DNA of 64,000 nt from positions 27,045,133-27,109,132 of the forward strand of contig NC_092346.1 in assembly GCF_963676685.1 (NCBI RefSeq), in the 5' to 3' direction. Positions 19,655 through 31,226 of this stretch are shown one piece after another. This stretch comes from Mytilus edulis. Taxonomy: Eukaryota; Mollusca; Bivalvia; Mytilida; Mytilidae. Positions within the stretch are counted from its first letter, which is position 1. Each line of letters begins with the position of its first letter. The notes beneath the pieces are model-generated. The model was not told the origin of the DNA. It ran no database searches and worked only from the letters and a program-made list of their open reading frames with translations. A program made the translations under genes and the position numbers.

Positions 19655-21532
19655 TACTTTTTCTCTTTACATCTGAAATATATGGATAAAAGCTCTCTAA
19701 TATGAATATGCTGGGAGTGAATGGGTTATATAACAAATAGTTTGCCGAAAAATATTACTGTATAAAGTAATCAGTATTATGAATAGATTCTTCATGTCCC
19801 GATATCTCATGACAAAACATATGCTATAGCTATATATATTAGGAAACTGTAAAAAGAAAAAAAGAAAAAAAAAACGTTATCAGCAAGACAAGATCTTCAA
19901 AAGTGCAGCTATCCAAAGTTATCAGTTGACTCCTTAAAGGAACTTAAATGACGACTTTTATCATTTTTGTTTTGTTTTCACGTACTATCTTAAAAACTAT
20001 AATGAAAAGATAGATTTCTTAAATGCAAATTTGATCAATAAGTACTACATATCTACAAATAGGTAAAATAGAAGAAATTGTTAGTCCGCTCCCTGTAAGA
20101 ATTATTGAGAACTTTAGATTGATCGAAAGACAAAATCTATTTGATTGAAGAGGTATGTCAACTTCTAATATGAGTTATTGTCCTTTAAGATGGATTTTTA
20201 TGTCCCATCCCCTCCTAGGGGGCCTAATTTTTGTCGGTCTGTGTGTCCGTTTGTTTGTTCAGTTGTTCTTTCGTTTGGCTGGCTGTCTGTCCCACTACAG
20301 ATTTAAGGTTTTGGTCAAGTTGGTTTTTGATGTAGTTAAAGTCCAATTGATTTGAAACTTAGTTCACACATTGCATATGCTGATAACCTTTCTTATGCTT
20401 ATGTTCAAATAAAGTTTTGATCCCAGTTTCACGGTCCACTAAACAAAGCAAATGAAAGTGCTAGTGGAGGTTAAAGTGTTTTTCCAAGTTTTTGGTCAGG
20501 GTAGTTTTTCAGTTTTTGATAAAATTGAAATCCAATCGACTTGAAACTTAGAACATATGGTCCCTATGATATGATCTTCCCAATTTAAACGCCAATTTAT
20601 AGTTTTGACCTCAATTTCATAGTCCACTGAGCATAGAGAATGGTAATGGGAGTGGGTCATCTATGTACTATGGACACATTCTTGTTCATTTTTAGTTTTG
20701 TTTTGGGAACCAAAGGTATGTTTGCATAAGAAAACTTCAAACAGCAAAAATTATCAGCTTTACTAGATCTACAAATAAGTCATATCTGAAATTGATAGTT
20801 AACTTAAATGATATTTTATCCATTTTTGAAAATCAAAAGCAGAGAGACCATAAAGAACAAAAAATAATCAGTCAAACATCTACTCTATATATAATCTTGG
20901 AGAGTCCACTCAGATATTTATGAAGTTGCACCGAATGATCAAGTTGAGAGACATTATAAGACTCTTAATTTCTAAACTGGAGTTCTTTCTCGGAGTGACA
21001 CTGAGAAATTAAAATATCTAGAAAAAAAGAATGTACTATCTCCTTGAAATTTTTGGACTGTGTCAGAATAATATATCAAATAAAGTAAATTTTCCTTTTC
21101 TTGTGTTGGACATTTATTATGTTTTTACTTTCTGTTTTAAACAATCAAGGATTTCTTGTTTTATGAATAGATATACTATTGCCAGAGTTTAATGATATTT
21201 TGATTTTAGTTAATTAAATAAATGTGCAATTGAATTATTTGAACATTCTTACCATGAACCTTTTGACGGAAAGGAATTTGAACAGGGAAGTAAAATGTCC
21301 AATATCTGGGACACTTACGTATATTATTGATTCAAATAGAAATTCTTATCCCAACAGTTAAATGTCTTTGTATGAATATAAATTTGATACACTAATATAT
21401 TTTTTTTTTATTAAAATGCGTGTTTTTTTCATACTTACTTAAACACACTCAAGAAGTTTGAAGTCTTATTTTAAATTATTCTGATTTTTTCTAGGTTTAT
21501 GAATAACTAAGTTTTGATGCATATTTTTTCAG
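19655..21532. other. Upstream region of TRIM copy 2 and B/C junction
   Basis: This is homologous to 10754-12620 of unit A, including the 'tttttatgtcccatcc' repeat at about 20190-20690, without the foldback MITE. From about 21446 the sequence is not from unit A; it leads into the first exon-like block of unit C. No gene is supported here. Confidence 0.5.
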
Positions 21533-24500
21533 ATTTGCTCCTTATGAAGGATTTTCAAAGTGTAAAATATGTAAATTAAGTAATGGAACCTTGTTCAGAG
21601 AAATAGATAACTTATGAAGACAGAATCTATTTTTTCAAGTGAGTCAGTTATATTAACATGACCTTTTCTTAGATCAAAAGTAATTCAACCAAAGCAATTT
21701 TGATTTTCATACCTTTTTTTTTTGTGATTTGTAACACAACTGTAATAAAATAGATCCCCACAAAAATAAATATTGGAAAAAGTTAAACAGTTAAAAGATT
21801 GATATCAACCTGGGTTAAATCAAACGGAAATAATTGCGGCAATAGTAACTTAGTTTATGAAATTTCTTTTTCCCTGTTTCATATGGAATATCAAAATAAC
21901 TATAATATTATATAACCATTATAGAATAAGGTTTATCTTTGAAAGTTTTGCTTTACATTGTTTCTTTGAATAATATTAATAGCATTTATCATCTTTTGTT
22001 TTAGGATGTGCTTACAAGAAAGGTAATTTTCTGCTTTATTTTATTATACCAAAAAACATAATAGATAATTGTATCCAAGCAAGTAGTAATAATTTTTTAG
22101 TGTGTTTGTCCTTCTTTCTGTTAATCCGTCCAGTATCAGGTTTTGGTTAAGGTTATTTTCAATGAATTTGTGATCACATCAGCTTGAAACTTGGTATCGA
22201 GTTTATATTTTCACGGTTCACCAAACAAGGACACATGATGGTGGGAGCATGACATGGTACCTGCATGTATGTTAAAATAACAATTTATAATGCTTCATTG
22301 ATGGAGTAAACTGAATCAACATGGCAACATTGTCATTTAAAATGCAAAAAAAAATATGCAAAAGGACAGTCAAACTCATATACTGACAACAAACATCATG
22401 GCAAAAATATTCAGTATTCAATATATGAATCCAGTTTCTGTTTTTTTGTAGGTATTTGTGCAATGTGTGGGAAAAAGATAATAGAGACAAAGAACTACAG
22501 ACAGACATCAGTATGATTGGCGATAATGACAATGTTTGGTGATAATTACAATGTGTAGTTATAATTACAATGTGTAGTTATAATTACAATGTGTGTTGAC
22601 AATTACAAAAGTGTGTTGAAAATTACATTGTGTAATAATGATTACAATTTGTATTTTTATCTATTACATTTTCTGAGCTTGAAAAAAAACACAAAGAAAT
22701 AACAAACATTTGTACCACTTATATGTTAATATGTTAGTTATTGTAAAACATTTTGTGGTCTGGATAAAATGTATCTTAGTTCAGGGTCATGGGCCTTTTT
22801 GAATGACATTATTTAATAACCATCAATAATTAGACAAATCTTTTCAAAGTAGTTGATGTCTTTGTATGATAAGGATACTTCAGAATTTTGACTTTTTCAG
22901 ACATTTATTGAAATGATTACCTCACTTTTGGTAAAAGAAAGAAAACAGGTGAAACGAGATCAGATTGGAAATCCAAAAAATGTTTATTGCTATAAATGAA
23001 CATTTTTACCTTAAGGAATGAAAAAAAAAAGAGAAGATTTCAGTAAAATTACATTTTTTTCAATGAGTTTGATAAATATAGAAAGTTTTATTTCATATAA
23101 AGAGTTCAAACATCATGCTTTAAATTTATGTTTGTACTTTGTATTCACCATTGAATTGTATGTATTTTTTTCAAAACCTGATTTTACATTGTTTAAAAGG
23201 AAAAAAAAAATCTTTTCTTTGTCATGCACCTATTTAGAGGAGCACTAGCTGTCAAATTCATGGTCACCGATTTGACTCAAATTCTAACAATGTAAAACAT
23301 TTAACCAAACTATCAAAAGTCTAAAATAAACAGTTTACAGAGCATGGGGTAGATAATATATAGGTTCGTTTTGTGTGTATTTTAGTCCAGACGCCATCTA
23401 ATTTACTATCGATTTGACCTCAGATGACCATATAAGCGATGTAAACATAAATAAAGATTATTAGATATGAATAGATTAAACCAACACGTTCAATTGGATT
23501 TTTATAGGTCTGTTTGATTTTATTTTATAGATTAAAAATAGATGTTTCTCATTGTTTTTAACCGTATCAGAATGAATTTATGTGCATCGAATTAGTAATC
23601 AAATGATTTACCGTAGTTTCACTTTCATTGTTGACATTCTTTTTCTTTAAATAACCAGTACACGTAAAATGCATGCGTTGTCAATTTCTAGCTAGGGGTT
23701 AAATTGAAGTTACGGATTTAAAGAGGTTGACTCATTCACTTGCAAGTGAATAACAAATTATCAATGTTTCTTAGCGTAATTTGACAAAATTTAACCTTTT
23801 TGGCTGCAATAAGCGAATTGTTATTTCACTATTTCACTTTCATTAATGATAGAACAGAAAAAAAATCAGACTTTAGATTTTTAACTGGATTTTTGTGACA
23901 AAAATGTCGGTTATTGATTTGGGGATGTACGGCGGGCTGTCGGGCGGGCGGGCGGCAATCAAATGTTGTCCGTGCATTAACTCATGAACCGTTCAACCAA
24001 AGCTTTTAAAATTTTAATATGTTATTACTGACAACTATACGGAGGTCAAGTTCAATAATGGCGATTTTGACTTTTACCGTTCAGGAGTTATGGTTCTTGA
24101 AAGATTGAAAAATGGAGTTTCAAGTCGTGTCCGTACATTTACGCATGAACTGTTCTACCAAAGCTTCCCAAATTTAAATATGTTGTTACTAATGACAGAA
24201 TGGAGGTCAAGTTAAATAATGACGAATTTGACTTTTATCGTTCAGGAGTTATGGTTCTTGAAAGATTGAAAAATGAAGTTTCCAGTCGAGTTCGTGCATT
24301 TATGCATGAACTGTTCTACCAAAGCTTCCGAAATTTTAATATGCTGTTACTGATGACAAAATGGAGGTCAAGTTCAATAATGACGATTTTGACTTTTACC
24401 GTTCAGGAGTTATGGTTCTTGAAAGATCGTAAAATGGCGTTTCCATTCACGTTGTTGCATTTACTCATGAACCATTCAATCTAAGCCTTTCAAATTTTAA

Positions 24501-25187
24501 TATGTTGATACTGATGACAAAATGGAGGTCAAATTTGATCTTGACGATTTTCACTTTCACCATTCATCAGTAATGGTTCTTGTGATATTGCCAGGACACA
24601 AATAAATGTTAATAAATCCGGTTTGCTGTCGTTGTGACAGCCTCTTGTTTATATATCCCGTAGCTAGTGCCCCTTTAAAGGAAAAGATATTGTTTATTTG
24701 TCTTTGCATAAATGATGATAATTGTTTTAGGTATGAAAGTTAAAGTGTACATTTGTGTCATTTATATTTTAAAAGTTGTTCGTTGTTATTATATCAGTGT
24801 AAATAATTATATTTATCAAGGTAGATGAACACTGAATTGTTTTTACAAAACTTAACATTAGCATTTAAAAAAAAATGTATTTTGTGTAAAAGTATCAAAT
24901 TCAAAATGCAGGGGCGGATCCAGCCATTTTAAAAAGGGGGGTACCCAACCCAGGACAAAGGGGGGATTCCAACTATATGTCCCCATTCAAATGCATTGAG
25001 TGGCCAAAAAAGGGGGGGTTCCAACCCCCGGAACCCCCTTCCCCTGGATCTGCCTATGAAATGCTTGGAAAAAAACTAGTCATTAAAAATTAAAACTGTA
25101 TGATAAAAATAAAGAAAAGCTATCAAGCTGTCACATTTTTATTTTTATTTTGAACAGATACAGATATCATCAGAAATTTTTGTTTAA
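21533..25187 (+). CDS. Candidate exons, duplicated copy (21533-21570, 22005-22022, 22901-22948, 25158-25187)
   Basis: This is the counterpart of 140-2128 with one more exon visible. Block 21533-21570 follows a strong acceptor (catattttttcag) and can end at gtaaat; it translates in the required phase as LLLMKDFQSVKY. The next blocks match unit A (DVLTRK; TFIEMITSLLVKERKQ; IQISSEIFV, TAA at 25185-25187). An AATAAA lies at 25244-25249, 57 nt after the stop. Upstream exons are absent because unit B's repeats lie immediately left, so this copy would be a 5'-truncated duplicate. An alternative donor at 21580 gives a Cys-rich reading (KCKICK) that joins the 18-nt block in another frame but cannot include the 48-nt block. 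Confidence 0.33.
23237..24673. mobile_element. DNA-transposon-like element with TTTA target duplication, carrying a nested HINE-2
   Basis: TTTA flanks both sides (23233-23236, 24674-24677), and the empty site in unit A at about 1396 has one TTTA. The ends are short inverted repeats (GGAGCACTAGCT at left; AGCTAGTGCCCC at right). The interior has no coding sequence. At 23883-24647 a HINE-2 copy is nested: left end AACTGGATTT, sub-terminal AAATCCGG, the GCTGTC/GACAGC hairpin and the CTCTTG end, with about four core repeats. The superfamily is not determined. Confidence 0.7.
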
Positions 25188-25249
25188 AGGTATTATGATG
25201 TTTTTAACACATGAACAAAATGTATGTTGACTATAATTTTTTTAATAAA

Positions 25250-26299
25250 ATATTTAAAAAAAATAGCGATTATTGTTTTAATTTTATTTATGTTGAAGAA
25301 AATTTTATAATAAAAATTTGTAAAGATATTTGGTGTAGGTCAATGTATCTACATTTGTAAAAACTAATAATCACTGTGTATCATCGTACAGCGGATATAG
25401 GTACTAACTAAGCAGGCATTATTGATTTTGAACTGACACGGTAACGAAAATCTTTGGTTTGTTTTATCAGCATTCAGTGTACATTTCTCAACATCTGAAA
25501 TTCCTGCTCCAAAAATATAAAGGGATACTGATTCTTCAGTGTCGTTGTCGGTGTTAACTAACTTCTTAAATGCTTTATACCTTAGAAGGTGGAAGAATTT
25601 GATGCTTCATACTTTGTATATCGATGCCTTATGTTACAAAGTTTCCATCTGTCACATGTCCATTGTCCTTGACCTTATTTTCATAGTTCATTGGCTACTA
25701 GAAAAAAAGTCGAGATCTTTTGTAATGTTATTTTCTCTTTTATTATGATTTAGTATATTTAGTGTATGGAAGCATTGTAAGGTGTACATTTCGAACTGGA
25801 AGGTGTTATCTGACCTTGACCTCATTTTCATTGTTCAATTGTTAAAGTTAAGATTTTATGTTTTGGTCTTTTTTTCTTAAACTGTATGCAATAGGTCTTC
25901 TATATTTGGTGTATGGAATGATTGCAAGGTATCGTCTCACCTTGACCTCATTTTGGTGGTTCATTGGTCAATGTTCATGGTTTGTTTCTTATATACTATT
26001 ATAAGCAACAGGTCAAGTATATTGAAATAAAATCAATGCATATGGTGTGTACAAGTTATTATTTTGTACAAATTATAATGTGTACAAAAAAATTGTACAA
26101 ATCATAATTTGTATTTTGACTTTGTACAAATTGTAATCTGTACAAAATCTTCCTGTACACATTATAATTTGTACAAAATCAGGCTAAATTTCACTTATAA
26201 CTTGTACAATATTTTACATGGTATAATCTTTCAAATCAAATGATAAAAAAAATCAATTACGAATCAATATGAAACACACTGATAACTGTATATACAAAA
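25250..26299. other. Non-coding; expanded repeats not in unit A
   Basis: From 25640 to 26030 about three diverged tandem copies of the 'ccttgacctcattttc ... gtgtatggaatgattg' repeat occur, against one in unit A. At 26050-26225 there is a cluster of GTACAAATTATAAT palindromes absent from A at this place. No gene is supported. Confidence 0.5.
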
Positions 26300-27060
26300 C
26301 TATAATACAATACTTGTATTTGTTGGGGCAGGTGAGCAAACATTGACCTCGAATTACACAATACATACTGCTTTTTGCATTTACACTTCGAGTTGTTACA
26401 ACCGCCTTTTCATTTGCAAGAAAGAAAGAGAAAGTTGTTAATCAGGAATTTGTGTAACAGACATAGAAGAGTCATCAATAGATTCTAGTTGGTTTCTGCT
26501 TAAAAAGGAGGGGCGAAAGATACCAAAAGGACAGTCAAACTCATAGATCGATAACACTCCTGATAAATTACCAACTATTGTCCCCATCTGATAGCCAAGA
26601 TTTCCTACTTCCACTACAAAACCTTGTATATATATTCCTCAAATTGGTCGGTGCACGGTCATACTGTGGAATTGGGATGATAACATTGTTTCCAACAGAT
26701 AATTCGCTCAGTTTCCGTTTTGTATTTCTTAATAGGACATCCGCTTGGATTTGTTGGTCAGGAAATTTGCACGAATGATTGGAGTTTCGACTTCCCCTGA
26801 CACAACTTCAATAGTTGTACAAGTTTATTCAGTTTAACTATCCAGTTACAGAATCGTTAGGTTCTCTTTCTGATTCTCCCAATTCAGTATCTGCGTTTTC
26901 ATCTGTGCCGTCAATTTCAATTTCACTTTTTTTCTTTTTATCCTCTTTGAACACTTTCTTTAAATCTTCCTCTGTTTCAAGACTTGGCAAAAGTTCCTTA
27001 TGCAAAGAAGATGAAGTCAAACCTTCAGACCACAGTTGTGTGTCATATGACATCAGAATT
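26300..27060 (-). pseudogene. Relic of an integrase-derived (KRBA2/Ginger-like) C-terminal region, unit C copy
   Basis: This is the same relic as at 4745-5480. The acidic linker is open here over 71 codons (26838-27053 minus, beginning MSYDTQLWSEGLTSSSLHKE), whereas in A it is frame-broken. Downstream, minus-strand pieces read VETPIIRANFLTNKSKR, then in another frame LSVGNNVIIPIPQYDRAPT, and then the cysteine-rich tail with CNSR. A frameshift near 26735 separates them. It is judged a relic, not a gene. Confidence 0.42.
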
Positions 27061-28636
27061 TGCTCACTCTACAGACCCTTGACCTTGCTTATGTCTTGGT
27101 CGACCATGGACTTTTACTAATTCTGACCATAACGATTTTTGTTCAGTAATTATATGTGCAGTAAACTCTTTTAGAGGATATGGGATGCACCATAGACTGA
27201 GAAGAAAAATATGAAGTAAATGATAAGCAACTCCAATGCCTTTTTTGCATTTTACTTTAAATAGAAATCAACTCATGCAATTTGTCATTGGTATTACTAT
27301 GTTTGTGCTTTGTTGTGTTATTTTCAGGAAATTGCTAATTTTTTTGATAGAATTTATCATGTTGATCAACAATGCTAGCTATTTTATTGAAGACTACAAA
27401 TTTTACATTTGCAAATGATCATTTGAAAGACCAGTTAATAGGAGTTCAATTTATAACATAAAGTCAATATAAATGAGTCAATATGACTTACAAATCGCAT
27501 TGAAAAGTGTCTATAGTGTATCAATACTTCATTAGCACAAAAACAATACGATAAATTATTGTACACGTTTTAAGTTAATTTTAGTCAAATTTTGTCCAAA
27601 TTATAATTTGTACAAGCGCTTTTTGTACAAAGTACATATTGTACAAAGTCAAAATACCAATTATAATTTGTACAATTTTTTTGTACAAATTATAATTTGT
27701 TCAAAATGATAACTTGTACTCTATTATGGTTTGATCTAGTTCTCAGATATTATAAACAATAGGTCAATTATTATATTTAGTGTATAGAACAAACAAAGTT
27801 GTACATATAAAAAGAAGATGTGGTATGATTGCCTATGCCAGAGACAACTGTCTACAAGAGACCAAAATGACACAGAAATTAACAACTTTAGGTAACCGTA
27901 CGGCCTTCAACAATGAGCCATATCTGCCTGGCTGTGTTTATATTACATTGGCCTCAATTTCAGGGCTTATTGCTCAATGTTGATTTTGTGGTTGGATGTC
28001 AGGCACTGCTAGCAACAGGACCACTATATTTGGTGAATATAATGATTATAGGGTGTACATGTCTGTCTAGCTTGGTTTATTTTACTCACTCGGCTCTGAA
28101 CTTGATAATGTTAAGTTTATGTATAAACCTTCACATTAAAGACTTTCATCTGCATTTGTTTGCACCTGTTGTTCAGGGGTTGTCGTTTGTTGTGGTTCAC
28201 AAGTGTTTATCCTTTCTTGTTTTTTTTTTTTTTTTTTGTGTATGGATTAGTCTTGGTTTTTGTGTTTGAATTGTTTTACACTAGTCATTCTGGGGCCCTT
28301 TATAGCTTGCTGTTCAGTGTTAGGGTATTACATCTATGGTGTTAGTCAATGCTCTGTGTCGAGGCTGTACTATTGTACTTTGACCTATAATTGTTTACTT
28401 TTCATACATTGTGACTTGGATGGAGAGTTGCCTAATTGGCATACCACTTCTACTTATTTCTATTTCAACATAAATTCAGGCATAAGTAAATTAGGCGAGA
28501 CATTTCAGAGTGTGCACTGTCTTGACAGGAAGGTTAACATAGTATAGTTTAGTTTCAGTATCGAGAATATTTACACCACAACCAGTTTAGCTTAATACGA
28601 ACATAGTCTCAGACATTTAAATTATTTGATTTGCAT
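27061..28636. repeat. Non-coding; palindromic repeats and inverted interspersed repeat pair
   Basis: This contains the GTACAAATTATAAT cluster at 27590-27720 and the inverted interspersed repeat pair at about 27800-28460, with one copy of the 37-bp minisatellite unit and a 17-T run at about 28220-28237. Several open frames arise from these repeats and are not genes. Confidence 0.5.
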
Positions 28637-29258
28637 TTCATTCATTCAATGTTTTATTAAAGTCTCATCCATCAACAAGTACAATCAATCTTTATACATT
28701 GAGAGCCATTATATACAGAATTATAAGAGACTATAAAAATACATAGATATAATACACAATATGAAATAAAATACTATTTACAATATATAAAATTTCTACG
28801 TCTTTTTAAAATCAATTGACAGGTTTTGACACACATACGTATCATATTTACATCTGAGGATAAAAACACTAACTTTTGATTATCATCTAAAGTATTAAAA
28901 TTATCATTAAAAGTTTCAGCAACATGATATAAATGGTTTCTAAAATCGTCATATAGAGGACATCTTAATAAAACATGCGCTTCATCTTCAATAAAAACGT
29001 CACATATATGGCACACTCTATTTTCTAAAACAATATTTTCATATCTCCCTGTTTCAATTCTTAGGGGAGCAACACCACATCTAAATTTGTCGAAAGTACT
29101 TCTGTGACTGAAGGGTAAAGCTATTTTGCAGTATTCCTCCGGTTCAAAATTTTCCTTAAACAGTCTGTAAGTTCGTAGCTTATTGCCACCTCTGCCCGAT
29201 ATAGATTTGTCAGAATGTAAAACAGCATACCAATTATCGACATGTTTTTCGCATGTTT
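28637..29258 (-). mobile_element. 5'-truncated LINE fragment with TTTGCAT target duplication, unit C copy
   Basis: The minus-strand frame (stop at 28774) runs about 160 codons and encodes a LINE C-terminus with the zinc motif CHICDVFIEDEAHVLLRC. TTTGCAT flanks it at 28630-28636 and 29259-29265. The frame is intact here, unlike unit A. The apparent start codon is the insertion edge, so this is a fragment rather than a gene. Confidence 0.75.
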
Positions 29259-29516
29259 TTTGCATGAAGGTAAAAACTGAAAGTCTTTCTGATGCATACT
29301 ATTACTGTTTCCTTTTTTGAACAATATATATGTGTTCGGAAAAATAGGATAAAAATGTTTATAAATATTAAATATACTATAAAAAAGTGAACAAATATGT
29401 ATTTTAATAATTAAGGATTTATATGCCTTAATAAGGAAAATGAAATGTCCTTGAAATGATTAAACACTAAATGTCTAGATACAATTCTATTCAAAATAAT
29501 ATAATAAAAGAGCATT

Positions 29517-31226
29517 TCAAACTTTATAAACAAAACATGTCTGATATGATTTCTCATTTTTCTCACCACTTATATCACTTGACACTATCATCAATCCAGT
29601 TTCTCTGTTGATGTCTATAGCATAAGGATATTTGATTCCATCAGCATTTGAAAGTAGTGTCTTACAGATCTTACCATCTGGTGATACTACCACGATACTG
29701 TTGTTTCCATAAGAAGCTATATAAACAAAACCATTTTTGTCTAATGTAAGTCCTCGTGGTATGACAATGTCTTGATGCTGAAATGTCCAGAGAGGTTCAC
29801 CAGTAGCTTTGTAGCAGCAGACTTCATTTTCAATGGAACTGGTACCATAGATATTTCCTTGGAATAATGAAATACAAAACACTCCTCTCGTTCCTTCTAT
29901 GATTGTTTGAGACATATCACTCAGATTCACTGTAGTACATCGGCTGTCACTATCACTGATTACCAAATTTTTACCATCACTTGCTACTCCTAAACATTCA
30001 TGAGAAAGGTTAATTGATTGAATAATTTTACTTCTATCTACATCCACCAGTACTGTCTGGTCTCCTCGTCCTAATGCGACAGCCACTGTATTATTCATGA
30101 CTAGGCAACCATCATATGGATACTCTGTGAATGTTACTACTTTTCTGATAAAAATGCCATCATTACTGAACAACAGTAGTTGGAATTTGTCTCTATCAAG
30201 TATTATAAATTTACCATCAGGTAATATAAGACAGGCATTTATATATAAAGACTTTACATCTTTTGGAATTGTCAGTCTTGTCAACAAGGATGGTTTTATT
30301 TGTTCCACTCCAGGAACTTTTGGAAGCAAATGCTGGGCTTGATCTTTTCTTCCTGCCTTTATTTTTAGAGTAGAAGTGGTTGTATTGATATTGATATTTC
30401 CAAATGATTTGACATCTTTTAAAATTGATTGTAGAGCAGATGAAAGGTTGACCTCTAGATTCTTTTCAATGAAGTGGTCTCCTCTTTCTAAATCTTCTAT
30501 ATATTTTGTCGTTTGTGATGTAATTTTCTCGATCTCTCTTAGAGCAATAAACATTTGTAGCTCTGTAGTATATCGTGTCGTTTTGGAAAACTGACTCTGC
30601 ATTTGGTTTATCTGACTGGCCCGCTGTTCCATTTGTTGCATGAGACTGGCCATGTTTGATTTAAGCTTTGAATATTTAGATTCTAAATCATTAAGTAAGT
30701 CTTGCTCTAATTTGTTTAAGTAATCATCAATCGACTTCCTCATATACCGTATTTTCTCAATGGCTTTGGTGTTCTGCGTATCGGTGGTAGTGATCCTGGT
30801 TTTTAGATACAGTATGGCTGTATCTATGTTTTCCTTCACATCCTTTAAATCTTTTTCAAAAAGTTGCACTGAGGCAGATGATTTGACTTGCTGAAGGATA
30901 TCTGACAAAGGTTTCATTTCTTGACACATCTTGTGTTTATCAGTGACACACTGAACACAGCATGGACAGGCATGAAAAGAACAGTAAAGTTCAAACTTCT
31001 TCTTGTGGTCTTGGCACTGGCTACTTATTTCTTGCATGAATGTAGGTAGCTTTTGGTAATCATCAGCTGACATGGTTTTATGGTTCTTAGACAGTCTCGA
31101 CTTGCTGTGAGGTTTTTCACAGTCTCCACAAAATAAAACCTCACATTCTGTGCACCAGATGACTGCTGAATTGGAGATTCCATCGTCATTGCAAATTGTA
31201 CAAAGTTGTTTGACTGATGAGGCCAT
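29517..31226 (-). CDS. TRIM-like tandem B-box / coiled-coil / NHL-type beta-propeller protein, copy 3
   Basis: The 569-residue protein has the same architecture as copy 1 and all zinc ligands are kept; His44 is Arg but is not needed because His40 and His49 remain. The coiled coil differs from the other copies around residues 133-210 (for example KYSKLKSNMASLMQQ instead of KHLKLRFNMATL). The C-terminal ~120 residues (NEVCCYKATGEPLWTFQHQ) match copy 1 best, while upstream parts match copy 4 better. The CDS is uninterrupted. The acceptor and start-stop mini-ORF (31239-31244) are conserved. Confidence 0.92.
   Translation of the reverse strand: MASSVKQLCTICNDDGISNSAVIWCTECEVLFCGDCEKPHSKSRLSKNHKTMSADDYQKLPTFMQEISSQCQDHKKKFELYCSFHACPCCVQCVTDKHKMCQEMKPLSDILQQVKSSASVQLFEKDLKDVKENIDTAILYLKTRITTTDTQNTKAIEKIRYMRKSIDDYLNKLEQDLLNDLESKYSKLKSNMASLMQQMEQRASQINQMQSQFSKTTRYTTELQMFIALREIEKITSQTTKYIEDLERGDHFIEKNLEVNLSSALQSILKDVKSFGNININTTTSTLKIKAGRKDQAQHLLPKVPGVEQIKPSLLTRLTIPKDVKSLYINACLILPDGKFIILDRDKFQLLLFSNDGIFIRKVVTFTEYPYDGCLVMNNTVAVALGRGDQTVLVDVDRSKIIQSINLSHECLGVASDGKNLVISDSDSRCTTVNLSDMSQTIIEGTRGVFCISLFQGNIYGTSSIENEVCCYKATGEPLWTFQHQDIVIPRGLTLDKNGFVYIASYGNNSIVVVSPDGKICKTLLSNADGIKYPYAIDINRETGLMIVSSDISGEKNEKSYQTCFVYKV

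Larger units (their letters stand above)
16741..21445. repeat. Segmental duplication unit B (short copy, partner of unit D)
   Basis: From the 'agaagaacctatcat' block the sequence follows unit A from about 6176 to 12620, with TRIM copy 2 in the middle, then homology stops at about 21445. It lacks the LINE fragment and HINE-2 insertions of A. Its interspersed repeat pair is at 16845-17510. Confidence 0.8.

Noticed and set aside
21533-21617. Cys-rich reading of the 21533 block (FAPYEGFSKCKICK) as a zinc motif exon
   Set aside because: This frame joins the 18-nt block only if the well-bounded 48-nt block is skipped; the alternative phase uses all blocks.
24200-24484. 94-codon plus-strand open frame
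   Set aside because: It is an in-register reading of HINE-2 core repeats.
27913-28547. Several overlapping plus-strand open frames, also at 6233-6902, 17003-17209 and 46584-46955
   Set aside because: They lie in the inverted interspersed repeat pair, differ between units by frame, and show no protein domain.
28774-29265. 163-codon minus-strand open frame as a host gene
   Set aside because: It is the C-terminus of a LINE protein, its start is the insertion edge, and target duplications flank it.
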